NCBI GenBank assembly: GCA_964482235.1
Contig: CAYZWU010000015.1
Location: 1 to 64,000 of the forward strand
DNA length: 64,000 bases
Source of the DNA: CAYZWU01 sp964482235
GTDB taxonomy: Bacteria > Planctomycetota > B15-G4 > CAYZWU01
Direction: 5' to 3'
Every line of letters starts with the position of its first letter. Within the stretch, counting starts at the first letter, position 1. Below, in pieces: positions 36,186 through 45,314 of the stretch. The notes beneath the pieces are model-generated. The model had not been told where the DNA came from and ran no database searches. It worked only from the letters and a program-made list of their open reading frames with translations. The position numbers were made by a program, and so were the translations under genes.

Positions 36186-36746
36186 ATGGTGAACCGAGTG
36201 AAAGCACGAAGGGCCGGATTTACTCTGATCGAGTTGATGGTCACTGTTGCGATCATCGGTATCGGCATGACCATCGTCTTCCTGGAGGTGGACACGCTGC
36301 TGCCCGGCAGCCGCCTCAAGTCGGCCAGCAAGGAGATCGTCACCATCCTCGAGCAGCTGCGCGGACGCGCGATCTTTCGCTCGATGCCCTGCTACCTCGA
36401 ATACGACGTGGAATTCAACGGCTACAGGGCCTACTTCCCCTACATCTTCGATGACAAGGATACCGTTGCCGGCCCGGGCCGAACGGAGATCATCGACTTC
36501 ACTCCCCTGAGCGAGAACGTGGAAATCACGGACATCGCCGTGGGATTCGGCGATGCCGAAAGCAAGATCCCGGGGAAGCAGACCATTGCCATCAAGGTTG
36601 ACGGATCGGTAACGGCCCACATCGTTCACCTGAGGAACGTGATGACCAATCAGGAGATGTCCGTCAGGATCTCGAGCCTCACCGGCTTTGCCGAGATCTT
36701 TCGCGGAAGGATCGAGTACAGGGAGGTGAGCGATGACTCGTTCTGA
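36186..36746 (+). CDS. gspH: Minor pseudopilin GspH-like
   Basis: 186 aa from ATG 36186. Prepilin leader RAGFTLIELMVTVAIIGIGM, then a beta-rich domain containing RLKSASKEIVTILEQLRG as in GspH/FimT proteins. Overlaps gspI by 14 bp. Assignment to H follows from order and size. Confidence 0.82.
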   Translation: MVNRVKARRAGFTLIELMVTVAIIGIGMTIVFLEVDTLLPGSRLKSASKEIVTILEQLRGRAIFRSMPCYLEYDVEFNGYRAYFPYIFDDKDTVAGPGRTEIIDFTPLSENVEITDIAVGFGDAESKIPGKQTIAIKVDGSVTAHIVHLRNVMTNQEMSVRISSLTGFAEIFRGRIEYREVSDDSF

Positions 36747-37278
36747 GCCCCCCCCCGTTCGCCGCACTTCGGGCTTCACCTTGCTCGAGGTGATGATCTC
36801 CGTCGCCATCCTGGCGCTGGCCGTGATCCCCATGCTTCTCACCCGCGAGCACTGTTTCGACAACGCCTACGACACCAAGGTCTCCTTCACCATCCAGGAG
36901 CTGGCCAAGCGGAAGCTGGCCGACATCTCGCTGAACGTGACGCACGGGAGGGGAAACGGCGAATTCGAGCAGGCGCGGGGTTACACCTTCGAGTACGAGG
37001 TCACGCTCTTCGACTTCCGGACCGGGCTCGAGGAGGACGAGGAAGACAGGGACAGCGAGTACTTCGACACCACGAGAAGCGACGCCGTCTACGCCGACGA
37101 TGAGTCGGACCTGATCGACTCGCTCACGGCACGCCACGTGGTGCTCCGGGTATTTGCGCCCCCCAAGACCGATGACGAGGACGGATTCGAGTACGTGATC
37201 GACACGTACATCCCCGTGTTGATGACCCGCGAACAGTTCGAGAAGCTACAGGACAGCGAAAACAATGAGAACAGCTGA
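36733..37278 (+). CDS. gspI: Minor pseudopilin GspI-like
   Basis: 181 aa. Prepilin leader SGFTLLEVMISVAILALAV. The sequence FTIQELAKRKLADI fits the GspI helix. It carries an acidic insert around EEDEEDRDSEYF that standard GspI lacks. Overlaps gspH and gspJ by 14 bp each, so the minor pseudopilins are tightly coupled. Confidence 0.82.
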   Translation: MTRSEPPPVRRTSGFTLLEVMISVAILALAVIPMLLTREHCFDNAYDTKVSFTIQELAKRKLADISLNVTHGRGNGEFEQARGYTFEYEVTLFDFRTGLEEDEEDRDSEYFDTTRSDAVYADDESDLIDSLTARHVVLRVFAPPKTDDEDGFEYVIDTYIPVLMTREQFEKLQDSENNENS

Positions 37279-38248
37279 GAAACCTGCCGGATCGTCGGAA
37301 CAGGGCTTCACCCTGCTCGAGGTGATCATCGCCCTTCTGATGATCGGCATGATCATGACGGCTTCCTACGGCGTCCTCTTCACCACCCTGGAAACGAGGG
37401 ACATGATCGAGAAGACGAATCTCGAGAACCGGATCGGCCCGTCGATCCTCGACATGATCGAAAGGGACGTGGCCGGGGCGTGGTGCTACAACATCCACAA
37501 GAACGACGTCTTCAAGGGCGAGCAGGACAACATCAACGGCGAGCGCGCCGACCTCTTTCACGTCATCGCCACGTCCGATTCCACCTTCACCGAGGAGGTC
37601 GGGAACACCCAGGTCGGATCGGACCTGACCGAGATCTCCTACCGTCTCAAACAGAACCCCCGCAACCCCGACATCCTCGAGCTCTGGCGGAGGCAGGACT
37701 TTCATGTCGACGAGAAGATCGCCGAGGGCGGGCTCTACGAGCTGATCTACTCGCGCATCCGGACCTTCCAGGTCAACTACTTCAGCGACCTCCACGAGGA
37801 TGCCGAGCGGTTCGACGAGTGGGACACGACCAAGCGCGGCCGTCTCCCGGCTGCCATGGAGATATACCTCGTTCTGGAGGTCGATCCCACGCTGGCCGGC
37901 TTCTCCCTCGACGAGTTCAGGAAGACGCTCGAGTACCACCGCGTGATCTTCTTTCCCGACGACTCCAAGCTGACCATGGCCGTCCGGCCGGTTGTGCCCT
38001 CCTACGACGATCCCGAAGAGATCGACGAGGAAGACGGGCTCGTCGAAGGGGCCGGCAGCCGAGGCGGCGGCGGCATGGGAGGCGACATGAAGGGGGGCGA
38101 AGAGACCACGATCATGTCGGGCGACGGCATGGAGACCAGGTTCGAGGGAAGAGGTTCTGCGTCCGACTACTGGGAGGGCGGACTGCCCGAGGGCGTCAAG
38201 CCGGACGACAACAGCTTGAAGGAGCTCTGGGACAAGCTCGGAGGATAA
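37265..38248 (+). CDS. gspJ: Minor pseudopilin GspJ-like
   Basis: 327 aa, longer than usual GspJ (about 200). Prepilin leader QGFTLLEVIIALLMIGMIM. The middle contains the typical IGPSILDMIERDVAGA helix. The last 70 residues are low-complexity and Gly-rich (SRGGGGMGGDMKGG) and end with a charged helix. Last gene of the operon; gspK, L, M, N, C and a prepilin peptidase are not present in the window. Confidence 0.82.
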   Translation: MRTAEKPAGSSEQGFTLLEVIIALLMIGMIMTASYGVLFTTLETRDMIEKTNLENRIGPSILDMIERDVAGAWCYNIHKNDVFKGEQDNINGERADLFHVIATSDSTFTEEVGNTQVGSDLTEISYRLKQNPRNPDILELWRRQDFHVDEKIAEGGLYELIYSRIRTFQVNYFSDLHEDAERFDEWDTTKRGRLPAAMEIYLVLEVDPTLAGFSLDEFRKTLEYHRVIFFPDDSKLTMAVRPVVPSYDDPEEIDEEDGLVEGAGSRGGGGMGGDMKGGEETTIMSGDGMETRFEGRGSASDYWEGGLPEGVKPDDNSLKELWDKLGG

Positions 38249-38338
38249 GGCGGAGGGTTCTGACTGCGACTCCCCCACTCCGACGCGCCACTCTTCGCCG
38301 GCGCATCGATCCGACCGACCTCTCGGACAGGGACGGAA

Positions 38339-39613
38339 TCACCGCGGCGGCTCGATCACCGTCATGCCGTTCATGTAGGGCACGAGGACCTCCGGAATCT
38401 CGATGCAGCGGTCCTTCGTCTGGTAGAGCTCCATGATGGGAATGAGGATGCGCGGGGAAGCGGCCACCGTGTTGTTGAGCGTGTGGGCGAACCGGACCTT
38501 GCCCGATTCATCCCTGTAGCGCAGCTTGAGTCGCCTGGCCTGGAACTCGAGGCAGCGCGACGCCGAGTGGGTCTCGCAGTAGGCGCCCCGCGACGGCATC
38601 CAGGCCTCGATGTCGAACTTCTGGACAGGCGGCATCCCCAGGTCGCCGCCGCAGACGTTGACCACGCGGTAGGGCAGGCCGAGCGCCTGCATCAGCTCCT
38701 CGGAGTTCTGCAGGATACGCTCGTGCTCCTCGATCGAGACCGCCTCGTCGTTCGCGCAGATCACGACCTGCTCCACCTTCTGGAACTGGTGCACCCTGTA
38801 GAGGCCCCGCGTGTCCCTGCCGGCCGCCCCCGCCTCGCGGCGGAAGCAGTGCGTCTGGGCGGCCATGTAGACCGGGATCTCCGATTCGTCGAGGATCTCG
38901 CCCGAGTGGAACGACGTGAGAGGGACCTCTGCCGTGCCCACCAGGTTGAGGGAGTCCTTCTCCGACCTGTAGACCTGTTCCTCGCCTCCGGGATAGAAGC
39001 CGGTCCCCTCCATGGCCGCGTCGCGGACCAGGACCGGGACGTGATACGGCTTGAACCCCTTGCTCATGATGTGGTCCATGGCCAGGGCGAGCATGGCGCG
39101 GTGGAGCTTTTCCCCGTCGCCTTTCAGGATGTAGTTCCGCGTCCCGGCGATCTTGCCGGCGCGCTCGATGTCGATGATGTCGAGGTGGGTGCCCAGGTCG
39201 AGATGATCGAGAGGCTCGAAGTCGAAGGAGCGCACCTCGCCCCACTTGCGGATCTCAGCGCTGTCGGCGTCGTCGAAGCCCTCGGGCACCTCGGGAGAGG
39301 GAACGTTCGGCACATGGAGCATCAGCCTGTCGAACTCCCCGGTCACCCTGTCGAGCTCGGCATCGCTCTCCTTGATCTTCGCCTTCAGCTCCTTGAGTGC
39401 GGCTCCCAGCCCGGCCCGCTCCTCGGGCGGCGCGGCGCCGATTGCCTTCGAGCTCTTGTTCATCTCCGCCTTGTACTCGTCCACGTGATGGATCAGGCGG
39501 CGGCGCGTCTCGTCCAGCTCGATCAGCTGATCCAGGTCGACCTCGATCTTCTTCTTGGCCGCTCCCTGTTTGACGAGCTCCAGGTTACTGCGTATGTATT
39601 TGATATCGAGCAT
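38339..39613 (-). CDS. serS: Seryl-tRNA synthetase
   Basis: 424 aa class II synthetase. N-terminal coiled-coil arm (residues 28-105), TAEVPLTSFHSGEI, motif 2 CFRREAGAAGRDTRGLYR, motif 3 and C-terminus with GAYCETHSASRCLEFQARRL and NNTVAASPRILIPIMELYQ. Charges tRNA-Ser. It converges with gspJ. Confidence 0.97.
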   Translation of the reverse strand: MLDIKYIRSNLELVKQGAAKKKIEVDLDQLIELDETRRRLIHHVDEYKAEMNKSSKAIGAAPPEERAGLGAALKELKAKIKESDAELDRVTGEFDRLMLHVPNVPSPEVPEGFDDADSAEIRKWGEVRSFDFEPLDHLDLGTHLDIIDIERAGKIAGTRNYILKGDGEKLHRAMLALAMDHIMSKGFKPYHVPVLVRDAAMEGTGFYPGGEEQVYRSEKDSLNLVGTAEVPLTSFHSGEILDESEIPVYMAAQTHCFRREAGAAGRDTRGLYRVHQFQKVEQVVICANDEAVSIEEHERILQNSEELMQALGLPYRVVNVCGGDLGMPPVQKFDIEAWMPSRGAYCETHSASRCLEFQARRLKLRYRDESGKVRFAHTLNNTVAASPRILIPIMELYQTKDRCIEIPEVLVPYMNGMTVIEPPR

Positions 39614-39633
39614 CTTTCAGTCGATCGCCTCCG

Positions 39634-41754
39634 TTAGCGCCATTCGCCGATGATGGGTCCGCCGAGGACCTTGTGCTTCTTCAGCTCCAGGCGTGCTTCG
39701 ATGGACTGCCCCTTCTTGCACTCGTAGGTGAGGTCGAGGGGATGCCACACCGTGATCGTGCTCTTGTTGAAATCGTCCAGCGTGGCCTTCTTCATCTTCT
39801 CGTTCTTCAGCAGCACCTTCTTCGAGTCCTTGTCCCTCAGGGTCACCAGCGGGAACGGGACATTGTCGAAGAACATGGTGTAGAGCTCTCCCGATTTGCC
39901 GAACACGTTCACCGTCAGGCCCGAGATCTTGAAGGTCTTCGCGGACTTGGTGGAATCCCAGTCGTAGGTGAAGGGCTGCCCGAGCTCGAGAACGGTCTCC
40001 TGCCCCGCCTCGACGTAGAACGGCTTGCTCTTGCCGCGATAGATCCGGATCTGCTGGAGCTTGTTCTTCTTGCCAGACGCGATCTTGCCGCAGGCGATCT
40101 CGTACTTGCCGACCGGCACCTCGACGGGGTTTCTTCCGTCGCCCATCACGTCGTAGTAGTTGTAGATCCCGGCCCGGTCGATCCCGTGGATGACCAGGTA
40201 CTTCGGCTTCACGCCGCCCTTCCAGACGGTTTTCACCGTGCCCGTGGCGACCTCGGCCTCGTAGGTCGCGATGGTCTGGCCGTGGTTGAGATTGGGCTCC
40301 ACCTTGTGCCACTTGTCGCCGATCTTCATGAACTGCGAGAAGGGGGCGGCCTTCTTCGCTTTCCCCACGACGACAGCATCGGTGGCGTAATAGCTGAAAT
40401 CGCCGCCCTTGGTGTAGCCGTCCTCGGGATAGTTGAGCGGATCGCCGTACATCCCCGAGGTGTTGTCATCGATCAGGATGAAATTCTGTCCCGCCACCTT
40501 TCCCTTCGTGTAGCATCCGTTCCGGGCCCTGAGGTACATCCACCACTGATTGCCGGCCATGTTGGTGTTGAGGGTGAAGATGATCTCCTGGCTTCCCGGC
40601 ATGGCCACGAAGAGCTGATACTTGAGCGGCTTCCCCGACGGGGCCTTGTCCCCCGTTGACATGGAGAGCTTGCTCGGCTTCTGCTGCACCCCCAGAGTGG
40701 TCTTGGACGCCTCGATCGCGTCGAAGTCGAAGTGGCACTTGACCCCGTCGCGGAGCACGTTGAGCTGCTTGCCGTTGACCTTGATCGGACAGCCGTAGAG
40801 CAGGACCTTCTGCAGCTCGTAGTTCCCCTGCTCGTCCGACTGAATGTTGCAGTAGTGCCAGAGGATCGGCTGATCGCCCGGGTGGTACGTCGGGGTGACG
40901 AACTCGTCGGGCTTCTTCATCTCGTAATACTTGAGATCCCACGTCTGCTTGTCGCCCAGGAGCTTGAAGGCGAACTCCGCCTTCTGCTGCTGCTCCCCTT
41001 CCCCGCCTTCGCCGCCCTCGCCGTCGGGCTTGAGGTCATCGGGAGGTGCACCGCCCTGATCCTTCGGCTTCGTGGGATCGTAGCCCTTGCCGAGATACTT
41101 CTCCAGCTCCGCATCGATCCAGGCCTTGCTCTGGTGCTCATAGGGAAGCTGATCCATGGCCGCCTTGGCAGCGGCAAGCACGACGCAGGCCTCGTAGTGG
41201 TCGTCCATGGTCTGCAGGCATTCGACGAGCCTTCCGGCGACCTCGACCATGAGCTCGCAGTCGTTGATCTCCAGGAGGGCGGCGAACGACTTTCCCAGGA
41301 GATCCTTCGCGTCGGAAAGGATGTAGACGTTGTCCTGGGTCTTGCCTTCCTTGTACTTCTCGAAACCGTAGTAGTAGTTATTGTATCCCTCGATCCGCTT
41401 GGCGCGCTTCTCCATGTCGAGGCCTTTGATGAAGGTCAATCGATACGAGTACCGCGTGTCTCCCGTCAGCGATTCGAGAAGCCCGGCCAGGGTCTCGAAG
41501 TCGGCGAGATCAGTTGCCTTCTCCTCGCGGCAGAGGCGGATGGTCAGACTCTCCAGCACACCTTCCGCATTCTTCTTGTGACGCTTGATGAGACGGGAAA
41601 TCTCCTTGTCGTCCTCGAGCTCCTGCGCCTTCTTGAAAGCATCCCAGAAAGCACGGTCCTCCTCGTAGATATCCTGAGCCGCTGCAGAAAGCGGCAGAAC
41701 GACCCACGCCATGACGAACGCGGCGGAGAAAGCGACCAGTACCGATAAACGCAT
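39634..41754 (-). CDS. Exported protein of unknown function
   Basis: 706 aa from ATG 41754. Signal peptide of about 25 residues (VLPLSAAAQ). Residues 30-250 are helical with repeats like those of TPR proteins. A Gly/Glu-rich linker follows (GEGGEGGEGEQQQ), then about 420 residues of beta-rich sequence with several immunoglobulin/carboxypeptidase-regulatory-like segments (VPVGKYEIACGKI, YVEAGQETVLELG). I recognise no family. It lies 20 bp ahead of serS in the same direction, but a functional link is not evident. Confidence 0.7.
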   Translation of the reverse strand: MRLSVLVAFSAAFVMAWVVLPLSAAAQDIYEEDRAFWDAFKKAQELEDDKEISRLIKRHKKNAEGVLESLTIRLCREEKATDLADFETLAGLLESLTGDTRYSYRLTFIKGLDMEKRAKRIEGYNNYYYGFEKYKEGKTQDNVYILSDAKDLLGKSFAALLEINDCELMVEVAGRLVECLQTMDDHYEACVVLAAAKAAMDQLPYEHQSKAWIDAELEKYLGKGYDPTKPKDQGGAPPDDLKPDGEGGEGGEGEQQQKAEFAFKLLGDKQTWDLKYYEMKKPDEFVTPTYHPGDQPILWHYCNIQSDEQGNYELQKVLLYGCPIKVNGKQLNVLRDGVKCHFDFDAIEASKTTLGVQQKPSKLSMSTGDKAPSGKPLKYQLFVAMPGSQEIIFTLNTNMAGNQWWMYLRARNGCYTKGKVAGQNFILIDDNTSGMYGDPLNYPEDGYTKGGDFSYYATDAVVVGKAKKAAPFSQFMKIGDKWHKVEPNLNHGQTIATYEAEVATGTVKTVWKGGVKPKYLVIHGIDRAGIYNYYDVMGDGRNPVEVPVGKYEIACGKIASGKKNKLQQIRIYRGKSKPFYVEAGQETVLELGQPFTYDWDSTKSAKTFKISGLTVNVFGKSGELYTMFFDNVPFPLVTLRDKDSKKVLLKNEKMKKATLDDFNKSTITVWHPLDLTYECKKGQSIEARLELKKHKVLGGPIIGEWR

Positions 41755-42015
41755 GATGACACCTGCACTTTCGAGAAACGAAATACGGATCAGCCGGCTC
41801 CCGGGCATCCACCCGAACCTCGGTGGCGCCGGAGGGGTAGCTTCTGGAACAAGCGTCAGTCCGGCAAACCGCCATACCTTGTTCCGCAAAAAACACATCC
41901 TGGATTATAAAATAAAAAGTCCGTGCCAGGAACAGCGACGGACCATGTTTTTTGCCGCTTCGGCGATCTTTTGTCCGGTCGGCCCCGCCGGTGCGGACGG
42001 CCTGCCGGAACGAGG

Positions 42016-42864
42016 CTACTTGCGATTGCGCATTTTCTTGCTGGCCTCGTTGAGGAAATCCCTCTCCGACTGGGTCAGCGACCCGATGCCCTCTTCATGA
42101 ATCTTGCTCAGGAGCCGGTCGACCTCGCCCTCGCGCTTCTCCTCGTTCTGCTTCTCCTTCATCGCCTTCCGCCGGCGCGCGCCCTCGATGATGTCGGAAC
42201 AGGCGCGCTCGTAGCGATAGAAGAGGAAGCCGAAGAGGGCTCCCCCCAGATGGCAGAAGTGGGCCACACCCGGATCGCCGGCATGGCTGAACAGGCCGGA
42301 GACGAGGGAAATCCCAACCAGCAGCAAGGCCAGGTGGAAGACCTTCATGGGAATCATGAACGGAAAGAGAAAGACGTTTACCGTCTTCTGGGGCCAGCAC
42401 ATGGCCGTGTAGACCACGATGCCGTAGATCGCTCCCGAGGCCCCCACGACAATCGTCCCGCCCCCGTCCGGTAAGAGGCTCCAGAGGAGAAAGACGATGC
42501 CGCCGAGCACGCCGCCGGCCAGGTAGAGGAAGAGGAACCGGCGGCTGCCCAGGTGCGATTCCAGCTCCTTGCCGAAGAACCAGAGCATGATCATGTTGAT
42601 CAGGATGTGGAACAGGCCGCCGTGTAGGAACTGATAAGTGATGAACTGGTAGATGAAAAGGGGAAAGGCAAGGCTGAGCAGTTTAGAGCAGTTCAGGCCG
42701 AGATAGAAGTCGAACTGGATGTCCGCGATGCTGTAGAAGATGTTCTGCATCAGGAAAACCACGATGTTGATCACGAGAAGCGCGCCCACCACGGTCGTGG
42801 GCAGCCGGACGGGAATGCGCGGTCTCCTCGGCTCGTTGTCGTCCTGAAACCAGGTTGCCCTCAT
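42016..42864 (-). CDS. Rhomboid family intramembrane serine protease
   Basis: 282 aa. Six or so membrane helices; catalytic Ser143 in GASGAIYG, catalytic His205 in AHFCHLGGALFG, and HILINM (H86, N90) for the oxyanion site. The C-terminal 65 residues form a charged cytoplasmic tail. Cleaves within the membrane; substrates unknown. Transcribed away from folD. Confidence 0.95.
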   Translation of the reverse strand: MRATWFQDDNEPRRPRIPVRLPTTVVGALLVINIVVFLMQNIFYSIADIQFDFYLGLNCSKLLSLAFPLFIYQFITYQFLHGGLFHILINMIMLWFFGKELESHLGSRRFLFLYLAGGVLGGIVFLLWSLLPDGGGTIVVGASGAIYGIVVYTAMCWPQKTVNVFLFPFMIPMKVFHLALLLVGISLVSGLFSHAGDPGVAHFCHLGGALFGFLFYRYERACSDIIEGARRRKAMKEKQNEEKREGEVDRLLSKIHEEGIGSLTQSERDFLNEASKKMRNRK

Positions 42865-42991
42865 TTCGCCATACTCTCCATCGTGCGATCAGGTTTTTAC
42901 TTGATCGAAAAAACCCCTGCCTCTATATCGTATCGACATTATACAGACTTGAATAGCCCATTGATAATCCCCAGCAAAGGAACGGGAAGAG

Positions 42992-43879
42992 ATGGCGTGC
43001 CGGCTGCTTGCAGGGAAGGAAATCGCAAGGGCGATCAAGGAGAAGATCAGGAAGGAGATCGCAGCACTACCGCGGGACGCGGTCGTCACTCTGGCAGCTG
43101 TCGAGGTCGAGGGCGTGGCGGGCGATATCAGGCTCTACGCATCGAGCCAGAGGAGGCTTGCCGAGAGCCTGGGAATCAGCTTCCGTCTCGAGACCGTTCC
43201 GCTCGAAACCGGCGCGGCCGGCCTCGTGAAGGCGATCGAGGAGCTGAATCGCGATGACACGGTCAACGGGATTCTTCTCCTCCGCCCTCTTCCGCCGGAC
43301 ATCGATCCCGGTTCGATCGCGCGGACCATCGATCCCCGCAAGGACGTGGAAGGCCTGCATCCCCTCAACCTCGGAAACCTCGTCCATACCTCCCCCACCC
43401 TGGTGCCCTGCACGGCACAGGCGGCCGTGACGATCTTCCGCACTCTCGGCGTTGCGCCGCGGGGGCTCGAAACCGTGGTGGTCAACCACAGCGAGATCGT
43501 CGGCAAGCCGATCGCGCTCCTCATGGTGAACGATCTCGCCACCGTGACGATCTGCCACGTGGGGACAACGGATCTCGCGGCACACACCAGGAAGGCGGAC
43601 CTCCTCTTCGTGGCAGCCGGCAAGCCGAATCTCATCACCGGCGGCATGGTCAAGCGGGGAGCCATCGTGATCGACATCGGCATCAACCGCATCGTGGTCG
43701 AGGAGGAGGGACGGAAAAAGGAGAAAACGGTCGGCGATGTGGAGTTCTCCTCCGTCTCCAGGGTGGCCGGATTCCTCACTCCCGTGCCCGGCGGTGTCGG
43801 TCCCGTCACCACGGCCATGCTGATGCAGAATACCCTGCATGCGGCCTGGCTCCAGAGGTCGGGGAAGGAAAGCAAATAG
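42992..43879 (+). CDS. FolD-family methylene-THF dehydrogenase, Mtd1-like
   Basis: 295 aa. Overall FolD fold: Rossmann segment with SEIVGKP, AIVIDIGINR, FLTPVPGGVGPVTTAMLMQNT. The catalytic Lys of YxxxK is Gln53 (LYASSQ), the conserved Gln of the GILVQLPL segment is Leu97 (GILLLRPLP), and the Asp of KDVDG is Glu120 (KDVEG). PCTPxG reads PCTAQA. From memory, yeast Mtd1, a monofunctional NAD-dependent dehydrogenase, shares the KDVEG and N-x-SEIVG features. I therefore infer a dehydrogenase without normal cyclohydrolase activity, and leave the symbol blank. Confidence 0.8.
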   Translation: MACRLLAGKEIARAIKEKIRKEIAALPRDAVVTLAAVEVEGVAGDIRLYASSQRRLAESLGISFRLETVPLETGAAGLVKAIEELNRDDTVNGILLLRPLPPDIDPGSIARTIDPRKDVEGLHPLNLGNLVHTSPTLVPCTAQAAVTIFRTLGVAPRGLETVVVNHSEIVGKPIALLMVNDLATVTICHVGTTDLAAHTRKADLLFVAAGKPNLITGGMVKRGAIVIDIGINRIVVEEEGRKKEKTVGDVEFSSVSRVAGFLTPVPGGVGPVTTAMLMQNTLHAAWLQRSGKESK

Positions 43880-43889
43880 AGGGTTGGAA

Positions 43890-44909
43890 TCAGACCTTGC
43901 GGATCAGAATGAACTCGGCGGCCTGTCTCAAGGCATCCTTGCAGGGCGAATCGCCGAGCACATCGAGCCGTGACATCCCGTTCCGGATGTATTCGTCCGC
44001 GGTCCTGAAGGCGCTGTCGACGGCCTGACGCAGATCGAAGAGCTCGGTGACCGCAGCCTTCTTCTCGCTGATTTCCCTCGACGTGCAGATCGACTCGAGC
44101 TTGTCCCTGTTCTCCTTGGACAGGGCGGCGGCAAGGCGGATCATCGGGAGGGTCATCTTGCCGCACTCCAGGTCCGTGCCCAGGGACTTGCCGACCAGCT
44201 GCTCCTCGCCGATCACGTCGAGGCAGTCATCGACGATCTGGAAAGCCACTCCCAGCGAGTAGCCGTAATCGCCCAGCGCCGAGATCGTCTCCTGCGAAGC
44301 GCCCGAGTAAAAGGCTGCCAGCTCGCACGACGAGCGATAGAGGGACGCCGTCTTGGCGCCGATCACATCGAAGTACTCGTCTTCCGTCAGATCGAACCGG
44401 CCGCGGCTGTAGATCTGCTCGATCTCGCCCGAGCAGATCACCTTGGTCACTTCGGCCAGTCCGGCGGCCGCCTCGGTGGAGGAGAGCGTCAGCGAAAGCT
44501 GGAACGCCTTGGCGTAGATCAGGTCGCCGAGAAGGACGGCCACATGATTCCCGTGAAGAAAGTTTATGCTTTCCGTGCGCCGGCGCATCGATGCATGATC
44601 GAGGATGTCGTCGTGAACCAGGGTTGCCGTGTGAATCAGCTCGACCACGGCGGCCAGCTTGAAATGGTCTTCTTTCACGTCGCCGAGAGCCTTGCCGATG
44701 AGCAGGATCAGCGCCGGCCTGAGCCGCTTGCCCGAGAACTTGGCCGCATGATCGATCAGAAGGCCCGTCGATTCCCTGTCGGTGATCAGCGTCTGCCTGA
44801 TCACCTCCTCGACCTCTTCGAGATCGGTTTCGATCAAACTTTTTATCTTTTCCAGATCCACCTGGTTGACTCTCCTCCAAGCCTCCCGGCAGGTGCTTTT
44901 CAGCCGCAT
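43890..44909 (-). CDS. Polyprenyl diphosphate synthase
   Basis: 339 aa from ATG 44909. Trans-prenyltransferase with both aspartate motifs, VHDDILDHA and QIVDDCLDVIG, plus GKRLRPAL. Chain length cannot be read with certainty; the octaprenyl/solanesyl group used for quinone side chains is most likely. Begins 13 bp after tatA and converges with the FolD-family gene. Confidence 0.9.
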   Translation of the reverse strand: MRLKSTCREAWRRVNQVDLEKIKSLIETDLEEVEEVIRQTLITDRESTGLLIDHAAKFSGKRLRPALILLIGKALGDVKEDHFKLAAVVELIHTATLVHDDILDHASMRRRTESINFLHGNHVAVLLGDLIYAKAFQLSLTLSSTEAAAGLAEVTKVICSGEIEQIYSRGRFDLTEDEYFDVIGAKTASLYRSSCELAAFYSGASQETISALGDYGYSLGVAFQIVDDCLDVIGEEQLVGKSLGTDLECGKMTLPMIRLAAALSKENRDKLESICTSREISEKKAAVTELFDLRQAVDSAFRTADEYIRNGMSRLDVLGDSPCKDALRQAAEFILIRKV

Positions 44910-44922
44910 CAGCCGGTCAAGG

Positions 44923-45186
44923 TCACTCCTTCTTGTCGGAACCCGATTTGTCCTCGAGCTGCTTGACATCCGAACCGTCGTCCAGTTTCGGCTTCTCCTC
45001 ATCGTCGATGGGAGAAGTGTCTTTCAGACCGCCCTTGAATTCGGTGATCCCCTTCCCGAGTGACCGGGCCAAGCTGGGAATTTTTTTGGCTCCGAACAGG
45101 ATCACGACGATCACGAGGATAATGATCCACTCGGAACCGCCGGGGATCCCCAACAATAAATACAGGTTTAACTGATGAAGGAGCAT
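44923..45186 (-). CDS. tatA: Sec-independent translocase subunit TatA
   Basis: 87 aa. Short periplasmic start, membrane helix WIIILVIVVILF with the FGAKKIP hinge, amphipathic helix SLARSLGKGITEFKGG and an acidic/basic tail. Exports folded proteins with TatC, which is not in the window. Between sucD and the polyprenyl synthase gene. Confidence 0.92.
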   Translation of the reverse strand: MLLHQLNLYLLLGIPGGSEWIIILVIVVILFGAKKIPSLARSLGKGITEFKGGLKDTSPIDDEEKPKLDDGSDVKQLEDKSGSDKKE

Positions 45187-45314
45187 ATAATTACCTTTAC
45201 TCTCTTTAACAGGTTAGAGAGCGACGCATCGCGTTTCTCGCCAAACATTGCCAAGAGAACAGAAAACCGGGTCCTCTGTAAATAAAAATATCCAACCCGG
45301 ATCAGGACCTCGGC

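Noticed and set aside
45267..45300. Terminator between sucD and tatA
   Set aside because: Stem is only 6 bp with a loop of over 20 bases; too weak to call.
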